DNA from: Rhizobium sp. Root483D2
GTDB taxonomy: Bacteria; Pseudomonadota; Alphaproteobacteria; Rhizobiales; Rhizobiaceae
Direction of reading: 5' to 3'
DNA: 64,000 nucleotides
Assembly (NCBI RefSeq): GCF_001426685.1
Contig: NZ_LMFB01000012.1
Span: forward strand, 54,655 to 118,654
Part shown: one piece after another, positions 26,284-35,950 of the stretch
Position numbering within the stretch: the stretch's first letter is position 1
Layout: each line of letters begins with the position of its first letter
Made by a program: the position numbers and the translations under genes
Notes under the pieces: model-generated
Seen by the model: only the letters and a program-made list of their open reading frames with translations
Told to the model about the DNA's origin: nothing
The model's database searches: none

Positions 26284-28113
26284 ATGAATTTCAGACGCGC
26301 ACTGGCTTTGGCGGCAACCCTATTCCTGGCAACCGGACCAGTGATGGCGCAGGAACCGGTCTGGCACGGCGGCGTCACCACGATCGGCGAGTTGAAATAC
26401 AAAGACGGCTTTATCCGCTTCGATTACGTCAATCCGGATGCGCCGAAGGGCGGCGAACTGAAACTTTCCGCAATCGGAACCTATGACACGTTCAACCCGA
26501 TCCTTTCCAAGGGCGAGGCGCCGGCGGGTGTCGCTTCACTGGTTTTCGATACGCTGCTGAAGTCTGCCGAAGACGAGGTCACCGCCTCCTACGGGCTTCT
26601 CGCGGAAAGCGTCTCCTACCCCGACGACTTTTCCTCCGCCACCTTTAGGCTTCGCCCCGAAGCAAAATGGGCGGACGGGCAGCCGGTAACGCCCGAAGAC
26701 GTCATCTTCTCCTTCGATATGTCGAAAGAGCATAACCCGCTCCTCTCCAACTATTACCGCCATGTGGTCTCGGCTGAAAAAACCGGCGAGCGCGACATCA
26801 CCTTCCGCTTCGACGAGAAGAACAACCGCGAGCTTCCCAACATTCTCGGCCAGTTTCCGATCGTGCCGAAGCATTGGTGGGAAGGTCAGGATGCCAAGGG
26901 CAACAAGCGCGATATCAGCCGTACCACGCTGGAACTGGTCATGGGCTCAGGGCCCTACAAGATCGCTGCCTTCCAGGCAGGAGGTTCAATCCGCTTCGAA
27001 TTGCGTGACGATTATTGGGGCAAGAACGTCAACGTCAATGTTGGCCAGAACAATTTCGGCACGATTACCTACACATTCTTTGGCGACAGGACGATCGAGT
27101 TCGAGGGTGTGCGTGCCGGCGATGTCGATTATTACCAGGATAATAGCGCCAGCCATTGGGCAACGTTCTATGACTTCCCTGCCGCCAAGGATGGCCGTGT
27201 GATTCGCGCGGAGATCGAGAACCCGCTGCGTGCCACCGGCATCATGCAGGCTTTCGTGCCGAACCTGCGCCGGGACAAATTCAAGGATCAGAAGGTGCGC
27301 GAAGCACTGAACTACGCCTTCGATTTCGAGGACTTGAACCGCACGCTTGCCTATAATGCCTTCCAGCGCATCGACAGTTACTTCTGGAATACCGAGCTTG
27401 CCTCTTCCGGGCTTCCCGAGGGGCGCGAAAAGGAAATCCTGGAAGCGCTGAAGGACAAGATCCCCGCCGACGTCTTCACCACGCCCTACACGAACCCCAT
27501 CAATGGCGATCCGCAAAAGGTGCGCGGAAACCTGCGCACCGCACTCGCGCTGTTCAAGGAGGCCGGTTACGAGCTGAAGGGAAGCCAACTGGTCAACACG
27601 AAGACCGGTGAGCCGTTCCGGTTCGAGATTCTTCTGTCCAATCCATCCTTCGAGCGAACGGTTTCGCCCTTCGTCAACAGCGTGAAGAAAATCGGCATTG
27701 ATGCGCGCATGCGCACCGTGGACGCTTCGCAATATACCAACCGCGTCCGCAGCTTCGATTACGACATGATCTACGGCATCTGGGGGCAATCGCTGGTGCC
27801 GGGCAACGAGCAGAGCGACTATTGGGGCTCCGCCTCGGTCAATCAGCAGGGCTCGCGGAACTATGCAGGCATTGCCGATCCGGCAATCGACGAGCTTATC
27901 CGCAAGATCATCTTCGCGCCGAACCGGGAGGAACTGGTGGCGACCACGAGAGCGCTCGACCGCGTCCTTCTTTCCCATCATTATGTCGTACCGCTGTTCT
28001 ATTCCAAGGCGCAACGCATCGCCTATTGGAACCACCTGACCCATCCGGCTGAATTGCCCTATTACGGCTTGGGCTTTCCCGATGTCTGGTGGTCGAAAAA
28101 CGCTGAGAAATGA
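26284..28113 (+). CDS. yejA: Peptide ABC transporter substrate-binding protein YejA
   Basis: A 609-residue SBP_bac_5 family protein with a signal peptide (MNFRRALALAATLFLATGPV, cleavage after VMA). It keeps the family start LKYKDGFIRFDYVNPDAPKGGELKLSAIGTYDTFNP and the C-terminal VVPLFYSKAQRIAYW. It captures oligopeptides in the periplasm for YejBEF. In enterobacteria this system takes up microcin C; in Agrobacterium the Yej system with a partner binding protein imports murein peptides. mepA is immediately divergent, which fits murein recycling. Confidence 0.93.
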   Translation: MNFRRALALAATLFLATGPVMAQEPVWHGGVTTIGELKYKDGFIRFDYVNPDAPKGGELKLSAIGTYDTFNPILSKGEAPAGVASLVFDTLLKSAEDEVTASYGLLAESVSYPDDFSSATFRLRPEAKWADGQPVTPEDVIFSFDMSKEHNPLLSNYYRHVVSAEKTGERDITFRFDEKNNRELPNILGQFPIVPKHWWEGQDAKGNKRDISRTTLELVMGSGPYKIAAFQAGGSIRFELRDDYWGKNVNVNVGQNNFGTITYTFFGDRTIEFEGVRAGDVDYYQDNSASHWATFYDFPAAKDGRVIRAEIENPLRATGIMQAFVPNLRRDKFKDQKVREALNYAFDFEDLNRTLAYNAFQRIDSYFWNTELASSGLPEGREKEILEALKDKIPADVFTTPYTNPINGDPQKVRGNLRTALALFKEAGYELKGSQLVNTKTGEPFRFEILLSNPSFERTVSPFVNSVKKIGIDARMRTVDASQYTNRVRSFDYDMIYGIWGQSLVPGNEQSDYWGSASVNQQGSRNYAGIADPAIDELIRKIIFAPNREELVATTRALDRVLLSHHYVVPLFYSKAQRIAYWNHLTHPAELPYYGLGFPDVWWSKNAEK

Positions 28114-28359
28114 GCTGGGGGTTGCGCCGGAAGGCCGGCTGGGTTCCATATAGCCATGACGAATCACCCCCGCCGCCTGCCGGCGGGGCCTGCCGGTCCG
28201 CAAGCGATGCGCGGCGGCAAAACGGGAAGGGTTGGGCTTGACCGACTGGAGATCCACGCGGCGTGCGAGAGCGCTTCCAGCAACAGGGCGGAGCGGTTTT
28301 GCATCCGTATGTGCACCTGTATCAAAAGCCCGGCGGCAAGCCCCGGCGGGTAGCTGCTG
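28114..28359 (+). other. yejA-yejB spacer with GC-rich hairpin
   Basis: A 246-nt spacer inside the operon. At 28168-28188 there is a perfect 8-bp hairpin, CCCCGCCG/CGGCGGGG with a 5-nt loop and no T run. Such hairpins after binding-protein genes often protect the upstream mRNA and raise the binding-protein level over the permeases. No gene is convincing in the spacer. Confidence 0.5.
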
Positions 28360-29448
28360 ATGGGTGCCTATATCCTGCGGCGTCTTTTCCTGATGATCCC
28401 GACGATCGTCGGGATCATGGCGATTTCCTTTGCCGTCATTCAGTTTGCGCCTGGCGGACCTGTTGAGCAGGTGATTTCCGATCTGACCGGCCAGAACCAG
28501 GGCGACCGGCTGTCGGGAAGCAGCGGCGATCTCGGCGGCCAGTCGATGGGCGACGATTCCTCCGGGCGTTACCGCGGCGCGCAAGGGCTCGATCCGGAAT
28601 TCATCAAGAAGCTGGAAAAGCAATTCGGCTTCGACAAGCCGCCGCTGCAGCGATTCGGCGAGATGATGTGGAACTATATCCGCTTTGATTTCGGCGAGAG
28701 CTTCTTCCGCAACACCTCGGTGATCGACCTGATCCTTGAGAAGATGCCGGTATCGATCTCGCTTGGCCTGTGGATCCTGTTGTTTTCCTACGCGATTTCC
28801 ATTCCGCTCGGTATCAAGAAAGCCATGTCGGACGGGTCTACATTCGATGTCTGGACATCCGGCATCATCATCGTCGGCTATGCGGTTCCAGGCTTCCTGT
28901 TCGGCATCCTTTTGATCGTGCTGTTTGCTGGCGGCTCGTTTTTCGACTGGTTCCCGCTGCGCGGCATCGTCTCGGATAATTTCGCGCAGCTGAACTGGTG
29001 GCAGAAGATCCTCGATTATTTCTGGCACATGACGCTGCCGCTTATCACGCTGCTGATGTCGGCCTTCGCCACGACGACGCTGCTGACAAAGAATTCCTTC
29101 ATCGACGAAATCAAGAAGCAATACGTTACGACTGCGCGGGCCAAGGGGCTAACCGAGCGCCAGGTGCTCTACGGCCACGTCTTCCGCAATGCCATGCTGA
29201 TCATCATCGCCGGTTTCCCCGGTGCGTTCATCACCGCCTTTTTCACCGGCTCGCTGCTGACGGAATATATCTTCTCGCTCGATGGGCTCGGGCGCCTGGG
29301 TTATGACGCCATCGTCAAGCGCGATTATCCGATCGTCTTTGCAACGCTGTACATCTTCTCGCTGATGGGCCTGTTCGTCAGCCTGCTGTCGGATCTCGTC
29401 TATACCTGGGTCGATCCGCGCATCGATTTCGACAGGAGGGATGTGTGA
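28360..29448 (+). CDS. yejB: Peptide ABC transporter permease YejB
   Basis: A 362-residue inner-membrane permease with six predicted helices and a long periplasmic loop after helix 1 rich in Gly, Ser and Asp. The EAA cytoplasmic loop is near residue 260 (QYVTTARAKGLTERQVLYGHVFRNA), where YejF docks. It ends VYTWVDPRIDFDRRDV. It forms a pair with YejE. Its stop overlaps the yejE ATG by one base. Confidence 0.95.
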   Translation: MGAYILRRLFLMIPTIVGIMAISFAVIQFAPGGPVEQVISDLTGQNQGDRLSGSSGDLGGQSMGDDSSGRYRGAQGLDPEFIKKLEKQFGFDKPPLQRFGEMMWNYIRFDFGESFFRNTSVIDLILEKMPVSISLGLWILLFSYAISIPLGIKKAMSDGSTFDVWTSGIIIVGYAVPGFLFGILLIVLFAGGSFFDWFPLRGIVSDNFAQLNWWQKILDYFWHMTLPLITLLMSAFATTTLLTKNSFIDEIKKQYVTTARAKGLTERQVLYGHVFRNAMLIIIAGFPGAFITAFFTGSLLTEYIFSLDGLGRLGYDAIVKRDYPIVFATLYIFSLMGLFVSLLSDLVYTWVDPRIDFDRRDV

Positions 29449-30602
29449 TGGCTGCCGATATCGTCTCTTCCGATTCAACGCTTATAACCGGCCGCACGGG
29501 CCGCCTGTCGCCGGTCAATCGCCGCCGCTGGGACAATTTCAAGGCCAACCGCCGCGGCTTCTGGTCGTTCTGGATCTTTCTTGTCCTGTTCGGCCTCAGC
29601 CTCGGTGCCGAATTCATTGCCAATGACCGCCCGGTGCTGGTGTCCTACAAGGGTGAACTGCTGGTCCCGGCTCTGGTGCAATATCCGGAGGAAAAATTCC
29701 TCGGCGACATGGGGTTCCTGGCGATCACCAACTATGGCGCGCCGGAAATTTCCGATGAAATCAAGGCGAACGGCTGGATGATCTGGCCGCCGATCCGCTA
29801 TTCCTACCAGACGGCCAATTCCTATATTCCGCATTCCGCGCCCACCCGTCCCTTCTGGCTGATGGACAAGGCCGAGCGCTGCTCCGGCTATCCGCAGGGC
29901 GAGAACGATCCCGGCTGCACGCTCGGCAATCTCAACTGGCTGGGTACCGATGACCAGGCGCGTGACGTTGCCGCGCGGATGATCTACGGCTTCCGCATTT
30001 CAGTCCTCTTCGGCCTGTGCCTGACCATCGCCTCCGCTGTCGTTGGCGTTACGGCCGGAGCTGTTCAAGGCTATTTCGGCGGCTGGACCGATCTTCTCTT
30101 GCAGCGCTTCATCGAGATCTGGTCGTCGATGCCGGTGCTTTACATCCTCCTGATCATCGCCGCGATCCTGCCGCCCGGCTTCTTCATCCTGCTCGGCATC
30201 ATGCTGCTGTTCTCCTGGGTCGGATTTGTCGGCATCGTCCGGGCCGAGTTCCTGCGCGCCCGGAATTTCGAATATGTGCGCGCCGCCCGCGCACTCGGCG
30301 TCAACAACCGGACGATCATGTTCCGCCATCTTCTGCCCAATGCCATGGTGGCAACGCTGACCTTCCTGCCGTTCATTCTCTCCGGCTCGATCACGACATT
30401 GACATCGCTCGATTTCCTCGGCTTCGGCATGCCGCCGGGCTCGGCCTCGCTCGGCGAACTGATCAGTCAGGGCAAGTCCAACCTGCAGGCCCCCTGGCTC
30501 GGCCTCACCGCCTTCGTCGTGATGTCGGTGATGCTGTCGCTGCTGATCTTCATCGGCGAAGCCGCCCGCGATGCCTTTGACCCGAGGAAGACGTTCCGGT
30601 GA
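29448..30602 (+). CDS. yejE: Peptide ABC transporter permease YejE
   Basis: A 384-residue second permease of the Yej transporter. It starts with a cytoplasmic N-terminus containing NRRRWDNFKANRRGFWSFW, the pattern of OppC-type permeases. The EAA loop is near residue 275 (EYVRAARALGVNNRTIMFRHLLPNA). GTG at 29445 and ATG at 29448 are both possible; AGGAGG at 29434-29439 is 8 nt from the ATG. The ATPase gene yejF normally follows at once, but here a toxin-antitoxin pair intervenes. Confidence 0.94.
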   Translation: MAADIVSSDSTLITGRTGRLSPVNRRRWDNFKANRRGFWSFWIFLVLFGLSLGAEFIANDRPVLVSYKGELLVPALVQYPEEKFLGDMGFLAITNYGAPEISDEIKANGWMIWPPIRYSYQTANSYIPHSAPTRPFWLMDKAERCSGYPQGENDPGCTLGNLNWLGTDDQARDVAARMIYGFRISVLFGLCLTIASAVVGVTAGAVQGYFGGWTDLLLQRFIEIWSSMPVLYILLIIAAILPPGFFILLGIMLLFSWVGFVGIVRAEFLRARNFEYVRAARALGVNNRTIMFRHLLPNAMVATLTFLPFILSGSITTLTSLDFLGFGMPPGSASLGELISQGKSNLQAPWLGLTAFVVMSVMLSLLIFIGEAARDAFDPRKTFR

Positions 30603-30666
30603 ACATCTCGCAACTTGCCACCATTCAAGCTATCGTGAGTTTCACCGTATCATGGGGATGGCGCGC

Positions 30667-30966
30667 ATGAATAAGCTGATGTTCGAACATTATCCCGCAT
30701 CAAAACTTCCTGCTGATCTTCGGGAAGGGCTGGACAAGGGCGCAACGGTCCGCATCGTGATTGAAGAAGAACCAAAGCAAGCTCAGACACAGGAGGCGCG
30801 CAGTTTTCCTGGGTTCCAGAAGCTTCCGTCCATCGTGCGGCAACCCTTGAGCATTGAAGATACGCTTGCTGCTATCAAACGCATAAAGGCGCAAGACAGA
30901 CCATCGGTCAGTTCCGAAGAAGCCGTAGCCCGCGTTCGGGTTTTGCGAGATGAGTGGGACGATTGA
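30667..30966 (+). CDS. Putative antitoxin of VapBC-like pair
   Basis: A 99-residue small acidic protein, MNKLMFEHYPASKLPADLRE at the start and ARVRVLRDEWDD at the end. I do not recognise a standard DNA-binding fold, but small proteins ending in a similar RxLRDEWD tail precede PIN-domain toxins in rhizobia (from memory). The stop and the next ATG overlap (TGATG), as in coupled antitoxin-toxin pairs. ATG codons at 30652 and 30658 would add a few residues. It sits between yejE and yejF and its sequence is AT-richer than theirs. Confidence 0.7.
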   Translation: MNKLMFEHYPASKLPADLREGLDKGATVRIVIEEEPKQAQTQEARSFPGFQKLPSIVRQPLSIEDTLAAIKRIKAQDRPSVSSEEAVARVRVLRDEWDD

Positions 30967-31463
30967 TGCATGATATCAGCAGAATTTATCTCGATACGAA
31001 TATCTTTATCGTGGCTTTCGAGCGTCGGGATGAACTCAGTGATCGTTTGGCTCAACTGTTCTTCACGCGTCAGTCTTCGCAGACAAGGTTTGTTACGAGC
31101 GAGCTTACGCTTTCCGAGCTTTTGGTCGTCCCGTATCGGGATAATGACGACAGTTTGATCGATACATATGAAAGCTTGATCCTGACCAACAGCTGGCTTG
31201 AAGTCGTCCCCGTTGCACAACCGACACTTCGTTATGCGGCAGTCTTGCGATCGCAATATCGAAGCCTGAAATTGCCCGATGCCATTCATCTCAGTACAGC
31301 CATTGGCACGAACTGCTCGCATATATTGACCGAAGATCGCGGAATAAACGGGGAATATAGGCTGCAGCATCCGCGATATGGAATCGTGACCGACGCCCCC
31401 TCGCTCCAAACCATCCGGCTGGACGACTCGACCCTAACCTCTCTCCTGAAAAGCCTGACCTGA
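30966..31463 (+). CDS. PIN-domain ribonuclease toxin (VapC-like)
   Basis: A 165-residue PIN-domain protein. The acidic metal-binding residues are visible in IYLDTNIFI, in SELTLSELL, in KLPDAIHLSTA and in ILTEDRGI, the usual D-E-D-D set. VapC toxins cleave RNA, often tRNA, and are blocked by a partner antitoxin, here the preceding gene. The start overlaps the antitoxin stop by one base and the stop overlaps the yejF ATG by one base, so the pair is embedded in the yej operon with full translational coupling. Base composition is lower in GC than yejE or yejF. Confidence 0.88.
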   Translation: MHDISRIYLDTNIFIVAFERRDELSDRLAQLFFTRQSSQTRFVTSELTLSELLVVPYRDNDDSLIDTYESLILTNSWLEVVPVAQPTLRYAAVLRSQYRSLKLPDAIHLSTAIGTNCSHILTEDRGINGEYRLQHPRYGIVTDAPSLQTIRLDDSTLTSLLKSLT

Positions 31464-33091
31464 TGACAGACACACTTCTTTCCGTGCGCAATCTCTCGGT
31501 CGCCTTTCATCAGGGCGGCAAGACATCGACGGCGGTGGACAGCGTTTCCTTTGATATCAAGCGCGGCGAAGTGGTGGCGCTGGTGGGCGAATCCGGCTCG
31601 GGAAAATCTGTCTCGGCCAATTCGATCCTGAAACTTCTGCCCTATCCGGCTGCGAGCCATCCGGGCGGCGAAATTCTGTTCAACGGCAAGGACCTGATGA
31701 CGGCGTCTGATGCGGAACTGCGCCAGGTGCGCGGCAACGACATCACGATGATCTTCCAGGAGCCGATGACCTCGCTCAATCCGCTACATTCAATTGAGCG
31801 GCAGATTGCCGAAATTCTCGATCTGCACCAGGGCATTACCGGTGCTGCCGCGCGTGCCCGCGTGCTCGAACTGCTCAATCAGGTGGGTATCCGCGAGCCG
31901 GAAAAGCGTCTTGCCGCCTATCCGCATGAATTGTCCGGCGGCCAGCGCCAGCGGGTAATGATCGCCATGGCGCTTGCCAACCGGCCGGAACTCCTGATCG
32001 CCGACGAACCGACGACGGCGCTCGACGTGACCGTACAGGCGCAGATTCTCGAGCTGTTGAAGACGCTCAAGGACGATCATGGCATGTCGATGCTGTTCAT
32101 CACCCATGACCTCGGCATCGTCCGCAAGATTGCCGACCGGGTCTGCGTCATGACCAAGGGCAAGATCGTCGAAACCGGCCCGACAGCCGAAATTTTCGCC
32201 AATCCGCAACACGCCTATACCCGCCATCTTCTGGCCTCCGAGCCCAAGGGCGTGCCGCCGGTTTCCGATACGTCGAAGCCGGTGGTGATGCAGGCGCAAG
32301 ACATGAAAGTGTGGTTTCCGATCAAGGCCGGCTTCCTGCGCAAGGTCGTCGATCATGTGAAGGCGGTCGATGGCATCGACCTGACGCTGCGGGCCGGACA
32401 GACGCTGGGTGTCGTGGGCGAATCCGGTTCCGGCAAGACGACGCTTGGACTGGCGCTGACGCGGCTCATTTCGTCCAAAGGCCGCATTTCCTTTATCGGC
32501 AATGAGATAGCCGGCTATTCGTTCACGCAGATGCGCCCGTTGCGCAATCGCATGCAGATCGTCTTCCAGGATCCCTTCGGCTCTCTCAGCCCTCGCATGG
32601 CCGTCAGCGATATCATCGCCGAGGGCCTCAAAGTGCACGAGCCGGGCCTGTCGGAAAAGCAGCGCGATGCGCGCGTAGCGGGCGCTCTTGAGGAGGTCGG
32701 CCTCGATGCCTCGACCCGCTGGCGCTATCCGCACGAATTCTCGGGTGGCCAGCGCCAGCGCATTGCCATCGCCCGCGCCATGGTACTGAAGCCGCAATTC
32801 GTCATGCTCGACGAGCCGACTTCGGCTCTGGATATGAGCGTGCAGGCGCAGGTGGTCGATCTCCTGCGCGATCTGCAGGCGAAGCATTCGCTCGCCTATC
32901 TCTTCATCAGCCATGACCTGAAAGTCGTACGCGCCCTTGCCAATGACATGATCGTCATGCGGCTGGGCAAGGTCGTCGAGCAGGGACCGTCCGAACGCAT
33001 CTTCACGGCGCCGCAGGAAGATTATACCAAGGCGCTGATGGCTGCCGCCTTCAATATGGAAGCGGTCGATCTGCCCGCCGTCCGCCAATGA
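31463..33091 (+). CDS. yejF: Peptide ABC transporter ATPase YejF (two ATPase domains)
   Basis: A 542-residue fused ATPase. Domain 1 has [27 protein letters not shown] and [12 protein letters not shown]; domain 2 has [29 protein letters not shown] and [11 protein letters not shown]. It powers YejBE. Its ATG lies in the TGATG overlap with the toxin stop, so its expression may depend on ribosomes finishing the toxin gene. No good ribosome-binding site of its own is seen. Confidence 0.95.
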   Translation: MTDTLLSVRNLSVAFHQGGKTSTAVDSVSFDIKRGEVVALVGESGSGKSVSANSILKLLPYPAASHPGGEILFNGKDLMTASDAELRQVRGNDITMIFQEPMTSLNPLHSIERQIAEILDLHQGITGAAARARVLELLNQVGIREPEKRLAAYPHELSGGQRQRVMIAMALANRPELLIADEPTTALDVTVQAQILELLKTLKDDHGMSMLFITHDLGIVRKIADRVCVMTKGKIVETGPTAEIFANPQHAYTRHLLASEPKGVPPVSDTSKPVVMQAQDMKVWFPIKAGFLRKVVDHVKAVDGIDLTLRAGQTLGVVGESGSGKTTLGLALTRLISSKGRISFIGNEIAGYSFTQMRPLRNRMQIVFQDPFGSLSPRMAVSDIIAEGLKVHEPGLSEKQRDARVAGALEEVGLDASTRWRYPHEFSGGQRQRIAIARAMVLKPQFVMLDEPTSALDMSVQAQVVDLLRDLQAKHSLAYLFISHDLKVVRALANDMIVMRLGKVVEQGPSERIFTAPQEDYTKALMAAAFNMEAVDLPAVRQ

Positions 33092-33101
33092 GACTGTTTT
33101 C

Positions 33102-34061
33102 ATGCCTGCCAAAAGCCCTGTCATCATCGACCTGAAGTTCATTCCGCGCGAAGTGGAAGACGGCCTGAAAGGGGCGTTTCCCGGACGGGAGGTCATCAAT
33201 CTCGCCGACCCCGCCCATAAGGGCCGTGATCTCTCCGGCATCGATTATGCCGTCGTCTGGAAATCGGACCCGGCCCTGTTTTCCCGCGCGCCGGATTTGA
33301 AGGTGGTGTTTTCCGGAGGTGCCGGCGTCGATCATGTCCTGACACTTCCTGGCTTACCGGATGTGCCCCTGGTGCGCTTCGTCGATCGCAGCCTGACGAC
33401 GCGGATGAGCGAATGGGTGGTCATGAACTGCCTGATGCACCTGCGCCAGCACCGTGCCTATGAGGCACGGGCAAAGGCGCATGTCTGGGAAGACTTGAGC
33501 CAGCCGGAGGCGGCCGATGTGACCGTCGGCGTCATGGGGCTCGGCGTTCTCGGCCAGGATTCCATCCGCAAGCTCGGCGTGATGGGCTTCCGGACGATCG
33601 GCTGGTCGCGCTCGAAAAAGACGATCGATGGTGTCGAGACCTTCGCCGGTGGCGAATTGGATGCGTTTCTGGGCCGGACCGATTTTCTTGTCAGCCTCTT
33701 GCCATTAACGGCGGAGACGCAAAGCATCCTCAACGCCGACCTGATTGCAAAGCTCAGCCGCAACGGCCCCTTCGGTGCCCCGGTCCTGATCAATGGCGGG
33801 CGCGGTGGCAGCCAGGTGAGTGCCGATATCATCGCGGCGCTGCAATCCAGCGCGCTCGGCGGCGCCTCGCTTGATGTGTTCGAAGAGGAGCCGTTGGACA
33901 GCGGCAGCCCGTTCTGGGATATGGACAATGTCTATGTCACGCCGCATGTGGCGGCGTCTTCAGACGTCAAGGCGCTGTTTGTCCATGCCGAACAGCAGAT
34001 GGACCGTTTCGAAAACGGTTTGCCGCTGGAACATCTGGTGGATCGCAAAGCCGGCTATTGA
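33102..34061 (+). CDS. ghrA: Glyoxylate/hydroxypyruvate reductase A-type dehydrogenase
   Basis: A 319-residue D-2-hydroxyacid dehydrogenase of the GhrA branch. The Rossmann loop is VGVMGLGVLGQDSIRKLGVMG near residue 143. The catalytic Arg is in INGGRGGSQV, the Glu in SLDVFEEEPL and the His in YVTPHVAASSD. It reduces glyoxylate or hydroxypyruvate with NADPH in the cytosol. It starts 10 nt after yejF, so it may be read from the yej transcript. It ends directly against the convergent NlpC/P60 gene. Confidence 0.88.
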   Translation: MPAKSPVIIDLKFIPREVEDGLKGAFPGREVINLADPAHKGRDLSGIDYAVVWKSDPALFSRAPDLKVVFSGGAGVDHVLTLPGLPDVPLVRFVDRSLTTRMSEWVVMNCLMHLRQHRAYEARAKAHVWEDLSQPEAADVTVGVMGLGVLGQDSIRKLGVMGFRTIGWSRSKKTIDGVETFAGGELDAFLGRTDFLVSLLPLTAETQSILNADLIAKLSRNGPFGAPVLINGGRGGSQVSADIIAALQSSALGGASLDVFEEEPLDSGSPFWDMDNVYVTPHVAASSDVKALFVHAEQQMDRFENGLPLEHLVDRKAGY

Positions 34062-34916
34062 TCAGGGGCGGCGGAAACCGGTGGGTTTGTTGTAAAGCCA
34101 GCCGATCCGCTGGATCGATTCCTCCAGCCCCTCGTGCGAGACGCTCATCGTGTGGCCATTGGCGTGCAGAAGCGTATTTTCGTCTTCCATGATCGCCACA
34201 TGTCCCTTCCAGAACACCAGGTCGCCGCGGTTCAGTTCGTTGCGGTCGATCGGCGTGCCGAGTCCGTTCGCCTGCATATCGGTATCGCGCGGCACGCTGC
34301 GGCCGGTCATCATCATCGAGAGCTGCACGAGGCCCGAGCAGTCGATGCCGAAGCCCGAGCGCCCGCCCCAGAGATAGGGGGTTTCGAGAAACCGCTCGGC
34401 GATGGCGACATAATCGCCGGAAAGCGGCTGGCCAGCCTCGGCGCAATGATTGGCAATCACCGCCTGTCCGCCTTCCATCAGGAAGTATCGTGTGCCACGC
34501 GTCTCGCGCTCGTCGATGACGGCGATCCGGTTTCCCATGGACAGCGCCTGCACAGTCGGGAATTTGAGGTCCGGCCCGGAATAGATGAAGGTGCGCGGTG
34601 CGGTGACGATATGGGTCAGGCTGCGCACGACAGGGGACACCGCATAATCGGGGATATAGCCGACATAATCGTCGAAATCCGCCTTCACCCAGGCCCAGCC
34701 CGCGCCGGTATCGAGGACGCGCACGGTTTCGCCGAGCAGAAGTTCCGTATCCGTGCCGCATTCCAGTTCGGGACGTGCCCGCATCTGGACGACGGGAACG
34801 CAGATGATCCCCGCAGTGCCGCTGACATAATTGGGCGCCTCGACGACGCCGCGCAGGCGTTCTTCGGCAAGGTCGGTGCGATAGGCGTTCAGCCGGCGGT
34901 CTGGAAGATCGAGCAT
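34062..34916 (-). CDS. NlpC/P60 family peptidoglycan hydrolase with SH3 domains
   Basis: A 284-residue C40 peptidase. SH3-like segments fill the first 140 residues (VVQMRARPELECGTDTELLLGE and AWVKADFDDYVGYIPDYAV). The catalytic Cys is in GFGIDCSGLVQLS near residue 180, and His in GHVAIMEDENTLLHANG. It should cut gamma-D-Glu-mDAP bonds of murein peptides. No signal peptide is obvious, so it may act on cytoplasmic muropeptides, which fits the upstream Yej importer. It is separated by 6 nt from an upstream MarR-type gene. Confidence 0.88.
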   Translation of the reverse strand: MLDLPDRRLNAYRTDLAEERLRGVVEAPNYVSGTAGIICVPVVQMRARPELECGTDTELLLGETVRVLDTGAGWAWVKADFDDYVGYIPDYAVSPVVRSLTHIVTAPRTFIYSGPDLKFPTVQALSMGNRIAVIDERETRGTRYFLMEGGQAVIANHCAEAGQPLSGDYVAIAERFLETPYLWGGRSGFGIDCSGLVQLSMMMTGRSVPRDTDMQANGLGTPIDRNELNRGDLVFWKGHVAIMEDENTLLHANGHTMSVSHEGLEESIQRIGWLYNKPTGFRRP

Positions 34917-34922
34917 GGGGTC

Positions 34923-35273
34923 TCAGATAGACAGTTTGCGTCCCTGATCAATGATCAGGTCGCCAAGTTTTTCAAGATAAAGCGCACCATCGACCGTGCG
35001 CTTGATGATCACATTGCGTCTGTCGCGCTCGTCGCGGCTGCGGGTGACAAGGCCCAGATCGCCCATCGTATCCAGCGCGCGGGTAATCACCGGCTTGGTC
35101 ACGCCGAGAATTCCAGCGAGACCACGCACCGTATGCGGCGGCGGAACGAGGTAGATGTGCAGGAGAATGGAGATCTGCCGGAGCGTCAGGTCGCGGTTAT
35201 CGACCCGGACCTGTTGCAGCGAGACACTGTGCCAGAGGTTCAAAGCCTGCGAAGCTGTCAATTCCACCGGCAT
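34923..35273 (-). CDS. Small MarR-like transcription regulator
   Basis: A 116-residue winged-helix protein. The recognition region is DLTLRQISILLHIYLVPPPHTVRGLAGILGVTKPVITRALDTMGDLGLVTRSRDERDRRNV, a MarR pattern. It lacks part of the usual dimerisation helices and is shorter than the 140-160 residues common in MarR. It lies 6 nt upstream of the NlpC/P60 gene on the same strand and probably shares its transcript. Targets and ligand are unknown. Confidence 0.82.
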   Translation of the reverse strand: MPVELTASQALNLWHSVSLQQVRVDNRDLTLRQISILLHIYLVPPPHTVRGLAGILGVTKPVITRALDTMGDLGLVTRSRDERDRRNVIIKRTVDGALYLEKLGDLIIDQGRKLSI

Positions 35274-35358
35274 AGGACGTCCCTGGTTGCATCAGCCCCT
35301 ATTTTAGCGATGAGACCGTTACGGAAGCGTTTCTTCTTGAGGGCGTGTGACAAGGCCC

Positions 35359-35949
35359 TTAGATCCGCGCGATGGCCTTTTCGATCCTTTGCAAATGCGC
35401 GGCGCGTTTTGCCGGTGTTGCGCGGTCCATGTCGTGCATCGAGATCATCCGGAATTTGACATCCTTGGCGCAGAAGGCCGCGATCCCGCGTTTCAAAAGG
35501 CGGCGCACCGGGTTACCCATGTAGAGCTTGACGACCCACCAGGGCGATCCCGTGGTCGTGAATGCCCAGAACAGCTTGATATTCGTCAGCCGTGGAAGGA
35601 TGCGGCCGCCGGATTGCTCGTGGTCGAAGGCAACGCCCGGCGCAAACACCCGGTCGAAGAAGCCCTTGAGGATTGCCGGAAAGTTGAACCACCATTGCGG
35701 AAAGACGAGGATCAGCCCATCGGCAGCGCGCAGCCGCGCAACGATGCCATCCACCGCCGTGGTGTCATAGGGCGTGTCGAAATAGCCGCGCCGCTCGTCT
35801 TCCAGCAGACGCGGATCGAAACCTTCCTTGTAGAGATCGAGCAGATCGACGCTATGGCCGCCCTTCTCCAATGCCGCCTTCGCGGTGGCAGCAACGCCTG
35901 CGGCAAAGCTGTCACTCAGCGGATGAGCGAGAACGAGGAGAATATGCAT
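35359..35949 (-). CDS. NAD(P)H dehydrogenase (quinone), flavodoxin-like
   Basis: A 196-residue flavodoxin-fold oxidoreductase of the KefF/NQO family. The N-terminus ILLVLAHPLSDSFAAGVA binds the flavin phosphate. The signature FPQWWFNFPAILKGFFDRVFAPGVAF near residue 82 and TTTGSPWW near 130 are typical. It reduces quinones or other electrophiles by two electrons with NAD(P)H and FAD/FMN. It starts 1 nt before the xseA stop on the same strand, so the two are probably co-transcribed. Confidence 0.87.
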   Translation of the reverse strand: MHILLVLAHPLSDSFAAGVAATAKAALEKGGHSVDLLDLYKEGFDPRLLEDERRGYFDTPYDTTAVDGIVARLRAADGLILVFPQWWFNFPAILKGFFDRVFAPGVAFDHEQSGGRILPRLTNIKLFWAFTTTGSPWWVVKLYMGNPVRRLLKRGIAAFCAKDVKFRMISMHDMDRATPAKRAAHLQRIEKAIARI

Positions 35950-35950
35950 C

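Noticed and set aside
26986-29121. 711-residue minus-strand frame across yejA and yejB
   Set aside because: Antisense of two well-defined genes, with composition explained by codon bias.
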